From NCBI RefSeq assembly GCF_000472785.1, contig NZ_AXAL01000008.1:234326-298325 (forward strand): 64,000 nucleotides of DNA, read 5' to 3'. A program made the position numbers and the translations under genes. The stretch's first letter is position 1, and every line of letters starts with the position of its first letter. Origin of the DNA: Mesorhizobium loti CJ3sym (GTDB lineage Bacteria > Pseudomonadota > Alphaproteobacteria > Rhizobiales > Rhizobiaceae). Shown piece after piece: positions 1 through 7,991 of the stretch. The notes beneath the pieces are model-generated. The model was given only the letters and a program-made list of their open reading frames with translations, had not been told where the DNA came from and ran no database searches.

Positions 1-447
1 GCGCGCCGGCGCGCTTGCCTTCAGCACATCCGTCAGCAGGGACGTAAGCAGGAAGGGGCCGAGGTAGTTGACGCCGAACTGAGTTTCAAAGCCGTCCTTG
101 GTCCGGCCTTTGGGCGTGTGCATGAGGCCAGCATTGTTCACCAATCCGTCGAGGCGTTTGTAGCGGTTCTGGAACAACGCCGCGAAAGCGCGCACGGACA
201 CGAGGCTGCCGAGGTCCAGTTCCATGACATCCAGCCGGGCTTTTGGAAACTCCTCAAGGATCTCCCGGGCTGCCCGCTCTCCATCGGCGACACGCCTGCA
301 TGCCATGATGGCCGCGGCGCCTTGCTTGGCAAGCTGGCGCGCGACCACGAAGCCGATGCCTGAGTTCGCCCCCGTGATGATGTATATGGTTCCGGCCAGG
401 TCCCGAGATAACAGTTCGGGACGGACCATGAGAGGCTTTTTCGCCAT
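1..447 (-). CDS. SDR family NAD(P)-dependent oxidoreductase (C-terminus cut off by window edge)
   Basis: The minus-strand frame is open from the ATG at 447 to the window edge, giving 149 residues with no stop. The N-terminus has the Rossmann signature TGANSGIG at residues 25-32, and the NNAG motif lies near residue 103, followed by NYLGPFLLT. This layout is typical of short-chain dehydrogenases, especially the retinol dehydrogenase-like branch. The catalytic YxxxK would lie outside the window. An AAGGAG sequence sits about 8 nt before the ATG. The gene is divergent from a TetR regulator, and the two share a palindrome at 496-526, so repression by that regulator is a reasonable inference. The substrate is unknown. 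Confidence 0.85.
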   Translation of the reverse strand, partial: MAKKPLMVRPELLSRDLAGTIYIITGANSGIGFVVARQLAKQGAAAIMACRRVADGERAAREILEEFPKARLDVMELDLGSLVSVRAFAALFQNRYKRLDGLVNNAGLMHTPKGRTKDGFETQFGVNYLGPFLLTSLLTDVLKASAPAR

Positions 448-495
448 ATCGAGCTCCTTGCAATGCTGGCGCGATCGGCTACCTATCGCTTAATG

Positions 496-526
496 ACCAT
501 TGGTCTCCAAATAAGAGACCGATGGT
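496..526. promoter_or_regulatory. Inverted repeat, candidate TetR operator
   Basis: ACCATTGGTCTC at 496-507 faces GAGACCGATGGT at 515-526, which gives 12-bp arms with one mismatch and a 7-bp AT-rich spacer. It lies between the divergent SDR and TetR genes. It also covers the ATG at 522, so that codon is unlikely to be the TetR start. Confidence 0.6.
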
Positions 527-551
527 TCCTTGTCAAGACGGGAGGTCAAAT

Positions 552-1244
552 TTGAAACCAGGTGAATTTCAGCGTGCACGCCGCCCCGAGCAAAAGGAGG
601 AACGGCGCTCCCATTTGCTGAACGTGACCCGTACGCTGCTGAGCGAGCAGCCAGGCGCGGTCGTCTTTGGCCTTAATGAGCTGGCCAGACATGCCGGGAT
701 GACGAAATCAAATGTCTACCGCTACTTCGAAAGCCGCGAAGCCCTGCTAATGGAAGTGCTTCGTGAGGAGGCAGCTCTTTGGTACAACGATCTGCGATCG
801 GACCTTGGAACGTCGAACGAGCCGGTAAGTGCCGAAAGACTGGCCGACGCCATCGCCCGCACGGCCTCGGCTCGTCCGCTGCTTGGTCATCTGACGAGCA
901 TTTTGCCTTCGATCATCGAACACAACGTGTCGGCCGAATGCATTCGCGATTTCAAAACTGGCTCGCTGTTGCTTATTCAGGAGTGTGCCAGCTTGCTGCA
1001 TGGGCGGACACGCTCTCTATCGCTATCCGCCTGCGAGGAGTTCATGCACTGGACCCTGATCATGATAACCGGGCTATGGCCGCTTTCACACCCGTCGTCA
1101 GTGGCGAACGTAGCGCTCCAAACTACTGAACTAATGCCTTTCCGTTATGACTTCGAACGTGATCTCAAACGGGGCCTTCGCCTGCTCCTGAGAGGCTTGT
1201 CGGAAGAAACTGCGCGTCCGGGGCATCTCGGTTTCGACCCATGA
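552..1244 (+). CDS. TetR/AcrR family transcriptional regulator
   Basis: This is a 230-residue protein with an N-terminal TetR helix-turn-helix; the stretch LNELARHAGMTKSNVYRYF is the recognition unit. The C-terminal ligand-binding part is not assignable to a ligand. The frame is open from an ATG at 522, but that codon lies inside the palindrome at 496-526. A TTG at 552 is preceded by GGGAGG at 540-545 with normal spacing, so I place the start there. The gene is divergent from the SDR oxidoreductase gene and probably represses it and itself. The family call is firm; the start and the target are inference. Confidence 0.8.
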   Translation: MKPGEFQRARRPEQKEERRSHLLNVTRTLLSEQPGAVVFGLNELARHAGMTKSNVYRYFESREALLMEVLREEAALWYNDLRSDLGTSNEPVSAERLADAIARTASARPLLGHLTSILPSIIEHNVSAECIRDFKTGSLLLIQECASLLHGRTRSLSLSACEEFMHWTLIMITGLWPLSHPSSVANVALQTTELMPFRYDFERDLKRGLRLLLRGLSEETARPGHLGFDP

Positions 1245-1397
1245 CAATAGGTGTCGCTGCTTTTCAGCAGCCTTTTGCCCAACAGGTTCTAAGATACGAT
1301 ATCCGGCTGGGGAAAGCCACGACGGCAAAGCGCCAGCTCGATCTGCCGGTCATCTCTGACTCAGCCGGGCCAAACTGACCTTGCGATTGATGGAATG

Positions 1398-2003
1398 TTA
1401 CTTTGCCGGACAGGGCGCGCCTGCCGCCATCCAGTTCTCGATCGCTTGATAGGTTGCTTCGGCCGAGCCTGGAGCCGGCTCACGATCCAACCCCGGCGCC
1501 CAGCCCCAGGCGACCAGTTTGTCGTCGCGCACATGCAGCGCGACATCTTGCAAGCTGCGCCCGCCATTGCGGGCGGGATCCTTGATCTGGGCGCAGATTT
1601 CCGGCGAGGACTTTCCGAACCAGACCATCTCGACCGGCGCCATGTGCCAGTTCGGGGCGCCGGGAGGGCCATGCAATATGCTGGAATTGCTGGATGAATG
1701 GCATGTCGTGCAACGCAGGCCGGGATTGCCGAAGCCGGAACCGTCGGCGCCGCGCTGGACGTTGAAGGCGTGAACGCGCACACCGCCATAATGCGCGCCG
1801 GACCAGCGCGGACGGTCATCCGAGACATGGCAGTCGGCGCAGCGCGGATGCGAAAACACCTGGTAGATCTTGTCCCATTCGGGCAGGCCCTTGGCGACAT
1901 CGACAGTGGCCGGCGCCGGCGGCTGGGCTTCCTGCGCGGTTGCGATAGGCGCCGCCAAGAACGTTACGGCAGCAGGCATCAGCATGATGAGGAGCTTTTT
2001 CAT
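1398..2003 (-). CDS. Diheme c-type cytochrome partner of the molybdenum hydroxylase
   Basis: This 201-residue protein begins with a Sec-type signal peptide (MKKLLIMLMPAAVTFLAAPI, cleavage near residue 24). It carries two CxxCH heme c sites, C55/C58/H59 and C98/C101/H102. The ATG overlaps the stop of the molybdopterin subunit gene in an ATGA arrangement, so the three genes form one operon. The likely role is a periplasmic electron acceptor for the hydroxylase, passing electrons to the respiratory chain. A longer frame running upstream to 2396 overlaps the neighbour and was discounted. The heme sites are seen directly; the electron-transfer role is inferred from context. Confidence 0.8.
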   Translation of the reverse strand: MKKLLIMLMPAAVTFLAAPIATAQEAQPPAPATVDVAKGLPEWDKIYQVFSHPRCADCHVSDDRPRWSGAHYGGVRVHAFNVQRGADGSGFGNPGLRCTTCHSSSNSSILHGPPGAPNWHMAPVEMVWFGKSSPEICAQIKDPARNGGRSLQDVALHVRDDKLVAWGWAPGLDREPAPGSAEATYQAIENWMAAGAPCPAK

Positions 2004-4273
2004 GCGAAGGTCACCTGTTTCGACAGTGGCAATGTCCGAATGCGTTTGCCCGTGAGCGCAAAGATGGCGTTGGCCAGTGCCGGTGCCACCGGCGGTGTGC
2101 CGACCTCGCCGACGCCGCCCATCTTGTGGAAATTCTCCAGTATGGCGACTTCGAACACCGGACATTGAAAGATGCGCATGGCGTCGAAATCGTGGAAATT
2201 CGACTGTTCGACCATGCCATCGGCGAAAGTAATTTCCTGCCCCATCGCCGCCGACAGGCCGTAGATGGCAGCGGAAATCAGTTGAGCTTCGATAATGCCG
2301 GGATCGAGTGCGGTGCCGACATCGGCGGCGATCCATACCTTCTCGATGCGGATGCCGGCCGGCGTATCCGCCACTTGCACGATCTCGCCGACCCAACTGC
2401 CGAACGACAGCGTGAACGCCATGCCCTTCGCCTTGCCGGCGGGAAGCGCCTCATTCCACTTCGCCATCTCGGCGACCTTTTCGACAACCTTCACCGCTGA
2501 GGGATGGTCGGCCATCAATTTCTTGCGCAACTCGACCGGATCGATTTTTCCGGCGACCGCGATTTCGTCCATGAAGCCCTCATGGAAAAAGCCGTTGATC
2601 GAACCGCCCACCGACCGCCAGAAGCCGGCAGGAATGGAGACGGGCGCGGCTATGCCGCTCACCCGGTAGTTTGGGATGGAGTAGGGCTGGTCGAAGGCGC
2701 CGTCGACGATGGTCTTGTCGGGACCGATCGGCGATATCGAGGGGAACAGCCGGCGTAGCACCCCTGCGGTAACCGAGGGCGAGGCCAGCTTCATGTCGAG
2801 GGCGACCGGCAGGCCGTCGTCGCCAAGCCGCGCCTGGAATTTGCCCACGGCAGCCGGGCGATAGGCGTCGTGCCGCGTGTCTTCCTCTCGGGTCCAGGTC
2901 ACCTTGATCGGACGCCCGCCCGTTTCCTTGGCCATCTGCGCGGCATAGAGTGCATAGTCCATCTCGATGCGGCGGCCGAAACCACCGCCAAGGAAGGTGG
3001 TGTGCACCGTGATCTTGTCCTGCTCGATGCCGAGTTGATTGGCGCAAAGCTGGCGCAAGATGGTGGGCGCTTGATTGCCGCACCAGATGTCGAGGACACC
3101 GTCCTTGAGCTGTGCCGTGGCGTTCATCGGCTCCATCGTCGTATGCGCCAGATAGGGCACCGCATAATCGGCCTCGATGATCCTCTCGCGCGGCGCATCG
3201 GCGAAAGCCTTGTCGACATCGCCATCGTCGCGCGTGGCCGAACCCTTTTCGCCGAGCGCCCGTTTCAGCACGCCGTCGATGGCGGCACTATCAAGCGGAT
3301 AGTCGGGATCGGCCCATTTGGCCTCGATCAACTCTGCCGCCTTGAACGCCGCCCAGGTGTTTTCCGCGATGATGCCGAAGCCGTGACCATAATTGGTCTC
3401 GATCGGCACGATTTTGACCACGCCCGGCATCTTCCGCGCCTTGGAGAGATCGGCTGAAACCGGCTTCGACCAGAAGCGCGGGCTCATCTTTACCGTGCCG
3501 TAGAGCATGTCCAGCAGCCTGACATCGATACCGAAGATCGGGGCGCCGGTGACCTTGGCGAGCATGTCGATACGCTTTTGCGGCTTGCCGAGCAATTTCC
3601 ATTCGGCCTTGTCCTTGAGCCTGAATTGCGCCGGTGGCGCCAGGGCAGCGGCGGCTGCGGCGACCTCTCCATAGGAAACCGATTTGCCCGACGCCTTGTG
3701 GCGGATCGAACCGTCAGCCGTTTCCAGGTCACCGGCGGCAACACCGAGCTTCTGCGCCGCCGCGGCGATCAACATCTGGCGCGCCGCAGCGCCCGCCTGC
3801 CGCATCTTGCCGAAGCCGTCGCGCATCGAGGAAGAACCGCCCGTGCCCTGCAAGGCGAGGAGTTTCCCGACCACGAGCAGGCCTGAACGTACAGTCTCCG
3901 CCGTCATGCTTTCATCGAAGAAGGCGAATGGACCGCCCTCCTCCATGATGCCGGAATTGTAATAGGCATAGGATGCCGGGCCATGCTCGACCTTGACTTG
4001 ATCGAGGCTGACATCGAGCTCCTCGGCGACCAGGGCGGCCAAGGTCGTCGAGACGCCTTGCCCCATTTCGGCGCGTGGTGCGACGATGGTGATGGTGTTG
4101 TCGGCGCCGATCTTCACAAACGGGTTGAAGGTCGCTTCGCCCTTGCCGAGATCAGCCTCGAGCGGGTTGGCGAAGGGCTTGCGGTAGTAATAATAGCCGA
4201 CGGCGATGCCACCGGCGATGGCGGCAGTGCCAATGAGAAATGTGCGACGGGCGATCTTTCCGAGACTGGCCAT
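2000..4273 (-). CDS. Xanthine dehydrogenase-family molybdopterin-binding subunit (IorB-like aldehyde/isoquinoline oxidoreductase)
   Basis: This 757-residue protein has a Tat-type N-terminus (RRTFLIG at residues 9-15, then a hydrophobic stretch), so the enzyme probably acts in the periplasm. It contains GGGFGRR, a WRSVG segment, and near the C-terminus GVGEVGTPP, where the glutamate is the expected catalytic base at the molybdenum site. The length and the single-chain large subunit match the IorB type rather than cytosolic XdhB. The start at 4273 lies 2 nt after the stop of the iron-sulfur subunit. The substrate cannot be read from sequence; aldehydes or N-heterocycles are typical for the family. 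Confidence 0.88.
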   Translation of the reverse strand: MASLGKIARRTFLIGTAAIAGGIAVGYYYYRKPFANPLEADLGKGEATFNPFVKIGADNTITIVAPRAEMGQGVSTTLAALVAEELDVSLDQVKVEHGPASYAYYNSGIMEEGGPFAFFDESMTAETVRSGLLVVGKLLALQGTGGSSSMRDGFGKMRQAGAAARQMLIAAAAQKLGVAAGDLETADGSIRHKASGKSVSYGEVAAAAAALAPPAQFRLKDKAEWKLLGKPQKRIDMLAKVTGAPIFGIDVRLLDMLYGTVKMSPRFWSKPVSADLSKARKMPGVVKIVPIETNYGHGFGIIAENTWAAFKAAELIEAKWADPDYPLDSAAIDGVLKRALGEKGSATRDDGDVDKAFADAPRERIIEADYAVPYLAHTTMEPMNATAQLKDGVLDIWCGNQAPTILRQLCANQLGIEQDKITVHTTFLGGGFGRRIEMDYALYAAQMAKETGGRPIKVTWTREEDTRHDAYRPAAVGKFQARLGDDGLPVALDMKLASPSVTAGVLRRLFPSISPIGPDKTIVDGAFDQPYSIPNYRVSGIAAPVSIPAGFWRSVGGSINGFFHEGFMDEIAVAGKIDPVELRKKLMADHPSAVKVVEKVAEMAKWNEALPAGKAKGMAFTLSFGSWVGEIVQVADTPAGIRIEKVWIAADVGTALDPGIIEAQLISAAIYGLSAAMGQEITFADGMVEQSNFHDFDAMRIFQCPVFEVAILENFHKMGGVGEVGTPPVAPALANAIFALTGKRIRTLPLSKQVTFA

Positions 4274-4275
4274 GA

Positions 4276-4737
4276 TCAGATGCCCGCTGTCCTGAGGACG
4301 GCCGCCCGTTTGATGGCGGCGCGGATCTTTGGATAGGTACCGCAGCGGCAGAGATTGCCGCCCATGGCATTGTCGATATCGGCATCGCTCGGATCGGCGA
4401 CCTCGTCGAGCAGCGCCACCGCGCTCATGATCTGGCCCGCCTGGCAGTAGCCGCATTGAGCGACCTGCTCTTCCAGCCACGCCTGCTGCACCGGGTGCAG
4501 CTTGCCGTTGGCGGCGATGCCTTCGATCGTTGTGATCGCGCCGGTGACCTGACCCACGGGCAGCGAACAGGAGCGCACCGGCTGCCCATCGACATGTACG
4601 GTGCATGCGCCGCAAGCGGCAATGCCGCAGCCGAATTTCGGTCCAGTCTTGCCGATGAGATCGCGCAGCGCCCACAGCAGCGGCATCTCAGGATCGGCAT
4701 CGATGTCGAATGACTGCCCGTCGACGGTAAGGCGCAT
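4276..4737 (-). CDS. (2Fe-2S)-binding subunit of the molybdenum hydroxylase (IorA-like)
   Basis: This 153-residue protein has two [2Fe-2S] clusters. The plant-type N-terminal set is C37, C42, C45 and C57. The helical C-terminal set is C95, C98, C130 and C132 (CGYC and CRC). This is the standard small subunit of xanthine dehydrogenase/isoquinoline oxidoreductase-type enzymes and passes electrons from the molybdenum centre to the cytochrome encoded two genes downstream. It is the first gene of a three-gene operon reading away from a perfect palindrome at 4803-4837 and a divergent TetR gene. Confidence 0.92.
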   Translation of the reverse strand: MRLTVDGQSFDIDADPEMPLLWALRDLIGKTGPKFGCGIAACGACTVHVDGQPVRSCSLPVGQVTGAITTIEGIAANGKLHPVQQAWLEEQVAQCGYCQAGQIMSAVALLDEVADPSDADIDNAMGGNLCRCGTYPKIRAAIKRAAVLRTAGI

Positions 4738-4802
4738 GGTGATACCCTTCGTTGTCGTCCACAGCCGGAGGCGATATGGCTAGTTGGCCATTTCACCCTC
4801 AA

Positions 4803-4837
4803 CCAGCTTGACAAAATACGTCATTTTGTCAAGCTGG
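4803..4837. promoter_or_regulatory. Perfect 15-bp inverted repeat, candidate TetR operator for both divergent units
   Basis: CCAGCTTGACAAAAT at 4803-4817 is exactly mirrored at 4823-4837 around a 5-bp spacer. Each arm contains TTGACA, a good -35 hexamer, reading outward on each strand, so a bound repressor would block both promoters. I did not find a convincing -10 on either side. The palindrome ends 24 nt before the TetR start codon. Confidence 0.75.
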
Positions 4838-4860
4838 TCTTTACGGGATAGCGTTGCACC

Positions 4861-5454
4861 ATGATCGAAGCCGAGGACATCGCCGCGAATACAAAGCGCG
4901 CCCGTATCCTGGAGGGCGCGATGAAGGTGTTTCTCGCCTATGGATTTTCCCGCACCAACATGGACGACATTGCGCGCGCCGCCGAAATGTCACGGCCAGC
5001 GCTTTATCTCCTCTTCAAGAACAAGACGGACATCTACCGCGCGACGACCATGATGGTCTTTTCCCACTCGGTCGAGCAGGCGAAGGTTGAACTCGCCAGC
5101 GATGGCACATTCGCCGACCGCATGGCGCGCGCCATCGACGCGGCGCTGATTTCGATGATGAGCGCCATAGCCGCCTCGCCGCACGGCGCCGAACTTCTCG
5201 ACCTGAAATCGAGTCTCGCCGACCTCATCGGCCGCTGGCGTGCCGGGCTTGTCGAGCACATTGCAAGAGCGGTCGAGACAGAAGCAAGGGCAAACGGCGT
5301 CGACCTCGCGATCAAGAATCTTTCGGCGCGTCTGCTCGCGGATATCCTGCTCGACGCCCTGGAAGGCATGAAAATGCGCATCACCAATCCGGACGAGCAA
5401 CGGCAGGCGGCCGCCGCGCTGATCAGGGTGATCGATCTCGCGCTGAAAGGCTGA
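4861..5454 (+). CDS. TetR/AcrR family regulator of the molybdenum hydroxylase operon
   Basis: The 197-residue protein has an N-terminal helix-turn-helix (MDDIARAAEMSRPALYLLF) and an all-helical C-terminal half, typical of TetR regulators. It begins 24 nt beyond a perfect 30-base palindrome that also fronts the divergent hydroxylase operon. The natural reading is a repressor of that operon and of itself, released by the enzyme's substrate or a related compound. The family and the operator are visible in sequence; the ligand is unknown. Confidence 0.88.
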   Translation: MIEAEDIAANTKRARILEGAMKVFLAYGFSRTNMDDIARAAEMSRPALYLLFKNKTDIYRATTMMVFSHSVEQAKVELASDGTFADRMARAIDAALISMMSAIAASPHGAELLDLKSSLADLIGRWRAGLVEHIARAVETEARANGVDLAIKNLSARLLADILLDALEGMKMRITNPDEQRQAAAALIRVIDLALKG

Positions 5455-5470
5455 GATCGCTTAGACTGAT

Positions 5471-6601
5471 CTAAGCCCGCCAGCGCTCCGCCTCCGGGTT
5501 CTTGCGCGCTGCAAGAAACTCCTTCACCCGGCGGCCGGGTGCCGGCCCGCGCAGCGGCTTGTAGCCGTCGTCGAGTTCGCCGGAGAGATCGAGCGTCGGC
5601 CGTTTGCCGACGGCGTCGTAATTCTCTTCCAGCCAGTCGCTGGCGGCGGTGCGGCCGAGATCTCTGAGATAGCTCAGGAATGCCCATTCGGCATTGACCT
5701 TGGATGATGCCGACAAGTCCTTGAACGCCTCGTCGGCATCGATGCGGTGCATGCGGATGTCGCGATACTCGCCATGCGGCAGACGGCCGGCGGCGATCAA
5801 CTCCTTGACGAAGGCGATCGAACGGAATTCGTTCAACAGCCCGGCATTGAAGGTGATCTCGTCGATGCGGTTCTGGATCTCGTTGGCGCTTTTCGGCGTG
5901 CCTTCGCGCACCACAGGATTGATCTGCACCAGCAGCACGTCCTCGGTTGCCGCTGTCTTGAAGAACGGGAACAGCGCCGGATTGCCGCCATAGCCGCCAT
6001 CCCAATAGGGCACGCCCTTGATCTCGACGGCGCGGAACAGTTGCGGCAGGCAGGCCGAGGCCATCACTGTGTCGAGGTCGATCTCGCCGTCAGAAAACAC
6101 CCGCAGCTGTCCAGTCTCGACATTGGTGGCGGAGATGAACAACTCCATCGACTTGCAGACGCGCACATTCCTGAAATCGATCTCCTGCGCAACGACGTCG
6201 CGCAATGGATTGAGGCCGAGCGGATTGGCGACATAGGGCGAGAACACACGCGACATGGTGTCGAAGAAGACATAGCCCGGCGACTTCTCTATCGACCAAT
6301 TGCCCCAGGCAACATCCCACGGCATGCGCTGCACTGGGCTGAACCGGCCTTTTGCCGCCACCGCGCGCCAGAAATCATCGAGCTTCTTGCGCGCGCCCTC
6401 GACCCCGCCGCGCACATATCCGTCGGCCAGCGCCACCGCGTTCATGGCGCCGGCGCTGGTGCCGGAGACGGCCGATATCTCCAGTCTGCCGTCCTCCAGC
6501 AGCCGGTCGAGCACGCCCCATGAAAAGGCGCCGTGCGAGCCGCCGCCCTGAAGCGCGATGTTGATCTTCTTCTTTTCCTCCGCCTTGCCGTTCTTGGTCA
6601 T
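5471..6601 (-). CDS. Patatin-like phospholipase family protein
   Basis: This 376-residue protein has the full patatin catalytic set: oxyanion loop GGGSHG at residues 19-24, nucleophile GTSAG with Ser49, and DGG with Asp200. It has no signal peptide, so it is probably cytosolic or membrane-peripheral. Members hydrolyse acyl esters of lipids, and some rhizobial homologues have been linked to polyhydroxybutyrate metabolism. A sequence at 6668-6686 upstream resembles the PhaR target found near phaA, which makes a link to storage polymer or its membrane coat worth testing. AGGAACGCC precedes the ATG. Confidence 0.85.
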   Translation of the reverse strand: MTKNGKAEEKKKINIALQGGGSHGAFSWGVLDRLLEDGRLEISAVSGTSAGAMNAVALADGYVRGGVEGARKKLDDFWRAVAAKGRFSPVQRMPWDVAWGNWSIEKSPGYVFFDTMSRVFSPYVANPLGLNPLRDVVAQEIDFRNVRVCKSMELFISATNVETGQLRVFSDGEIDLDTVMASACLPQLFRAVEIKGVPYWDGGYGGNPALFPFFKTAATEDVLLVQINPVVREGTPKSANEIQNRIDEITFNAGLLNEFRSIAFVKELIAAGRLPHGEYRDIRMHRIDADEAFKDLSASSKVNAEWAFLSYLRDLGRTAASDWLEENYDAVGKRPTLDLSGELDDGYKPLRGPAPGRRVKEFLAARKNPEAERWRA

Positions 6602-6667
6602 GGCGTTCCTGTCATCTGATGCGCCAACCTGCCCCTACGTCATTGAAGGATGCAGTTGCCGGCGACT

Positions 6668-6686
6668 TATGTTGCAGTGCAGCATA
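6668..6686 (-). promoter_or_regulatory. TGC-type near-palindrome, candidate PhaR site upstream of the patatin gene
   Basis: TATGTTGCA and TGCAGCATA flank a single G, giving 9-bp arms with one mismatch. Inside it, TGCAGTGCAGCA fits the TGC-rich pattern TGCRNYGCASMA that I recall for a rhizobial PhaR. It lies 67-85 nt before the patatin start codon. Confidence 0.4.
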
Positions 6687-6754
6687 TAAGGACGGACCAA
6701 GGCAAGAACACGAAAACGGTCGCGTGATCACATGAAATTTCGGTCACGCGAAAA

Positions 6755-6784
6755 AGGCCCCTCCGCTTCGATGCGGAGAGGCCT
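6755..6784 (-). terminator. Rho-independent terminator of the citrate synthase gene
   Basis: Arms of 12 bp at 6755-6766 and 6773-6784 (one mismatch, 6-nt loop) are followed on the minus strand by TTTTT. It sits 27 nt beyond the citrate synthase stop. A second hairpin, CGCGTGA at 6721-6727 with TCACGCG at 6744-6750, follows immediately. Confidence 0.75.
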
Positions 6785-6810
6785 CGGGTCTTTCGAAACA
6801 GAATTGAACT

Positions 6811-7899
6811 TCAGGCGACGAGATCCGGTACCGGGCCGACATAGCGCGATTGCGGACGGATCAGCCGCCCGGTCGTCTGCTGCTCGCGCGCATGCGCTAT
6901 CCAGCCGGCAACGCGCCCTGCGGCAAAGACATTGCTGAAAGCCTGCGGCGGAAAACCCGTCGCTTCCAGCACAAGCGCCGTGTAGAATTCGACATTGGTC
7001 TGCAGCGCGCGCTGCGGCTTGGCGATCCGCAGCACCTCGAGCGCCGTCTGCTCGACCTTTTCCGCGAAGGCCAGCCGGCGGCCGGTTTCGCCCTCGCTAC
7101 CGAGCTGCCGCACGACAGTCTTCAGCACATCAGCGCGCGGATCGCGCACGCGGTAGATGCGATGGCCGAAACCCATGATGCGCCTTCCCTGCGTGATCTC
7201 GTCGCGAAGCCAGCCGGCCGCATCGCCATGCGCCTGGATCGCATCGAGCATTTCGATCACCGGGCCAGGCGCACCGCCATGCAACGGCCCCTTGAGCGCG
7301 CCGAGCCCGGCCAGCACGGACGATGTCAGGCCGGCCAGTGTCGAGGCGACGACGCGGGTGGCGAAGGTCGAGGCGTTGAGGCCGTGGTCGCAGACAGTCA
7401 CCAGATAGGTGTCGAGCGCTTTTGCCAAGGCCGGCGACGGGACCGAACCGCTGAGCATCCGCAACATGTCGGCGGCATGACCGGCCTTGCCATCTGGTGC
7501 AATCGGCTGTTCGCCGCGCTGCAGGCGCAGCAAGGCGGGCGTCAGAACCGCCGGTGCCGCGATCAGCCGTAGCGCGTCGGTCAGGGTCTCGCCATCAGGT
7601 AGCAGAGCCATGCCGGCGCGCATGGCGCTGTAGATTTCAAGCGGCGCCAGCAAGGGCAGCGAAGACCGGAGCCGGTCGAATATTTCGACCCGAGCCTCAC
7701 CCAGTTTCGTCTCCAGTTCGGCGTCACCAGGCAAATCCTCGAAGAAGCCGTCGAGCAGCAGGCGAACCACTTGCGGATAGGTCCATCGGCCGGCCAGTTC
7801 CGGCAGCGAATGACCCCGGATCGTCAGGCGGCCGCCCAGACCATCCACATCGGACAGAACGGTTTCGGCCGCCACCACATCATCGAGCCCATTCGGCAT
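6811..7899 (-). CDS. Citrate synthase/methylcitrate synthase-family protein with Glu at the catalytic Asp position
   Basis: The 362-residue protein is a short-form citrate synthase homologue. Recognisable active-site parts are DHGLN (H172), GPLHGG (H207) and GFGHRIYRVRDPR (H246). The position that is normally the catalytic Asp in NVDF reads NVEF, with E304. A good AAGGAG precedes the ATG. It is divergent from a second citrate synthase-family gene with a DNA-binding domain. This is unlikely to be the housekeeping GltA, which is longer (about 430 residues); it may use propionyl-CoA or another acyl-CoA. Family membership is firm; the substrate is open. Confidence 0.85.
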   Translation of the reverse strand: MPNGLDDVVAAETVLSDVDGLGGRLTIRGHSLPELAGRWTYPQVVRLLLDGFFEDLPGDAELETKLGEARVEIFDRLRSSLPLLAPLEIYSAMRAGMALLPDGETLTDALRLIAAPAVLTPALLRLQRGEQPIAPDGKAGHAADMLRMLSGSVPSPALAKALDTYLVTVCDHGLNASTFATRVVASTLAGLTSSVLAGLGALKGPLHGGAPGPVIEMLDAIQAHGDAAGWLRDEITQGRRIMGFGHRIYRVRDPRADVLKTVVRQLGSEGETGRRLAFAEKVEQTALEVLRIAKPQRALQTNVEFYTALVLEATGFPPQAFSNVFAAGRVAGWIAHAREQQTTGRLIRPQSRYVGPVPDLVA

Positions 7900-7953
7900 T
7901 GCTTATCTCCTTGAAGCTTTTCCGGATCGGAGATAAGGCTGTGAAACGCTATC

Positions 7954-7978
7954 ATCAATCTTGATCAATAGAATCAAT
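7954..7978. promoter_or_regulatory. Three phased ATCAAT repeats between divergent citrate synthase genes, candidate operator
   Basis: ATCAAT occurs at 7954, 7964 and 7973, roughly one helical turn apart, and the middle copy is part of the palindrome TTGATCAA (7961-7968). The cluster lies 13-38 nt before the HTH-citrate synthase start codon and 55-79 nt before the divergent gene. Confidence 0.4.
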
Positions 7979-7991
7979 ATCAGAGCCAGAA

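Noticed and set aside
2004..2396. N-terminal extension of the diheme cytochrome frame
   Set aside because: It overlaps the molybdopterin subunit coding region; the internal ATG at 2003 begins a clear signal peptide and overlaps the upstream stop as ATGA.
4808..4836. Complete sigma-70 promoter within the palindrome
   Set aside because: TTGACA is present on both strands but no convincing -10 lies 16-18 bp away, so I report only the operator.
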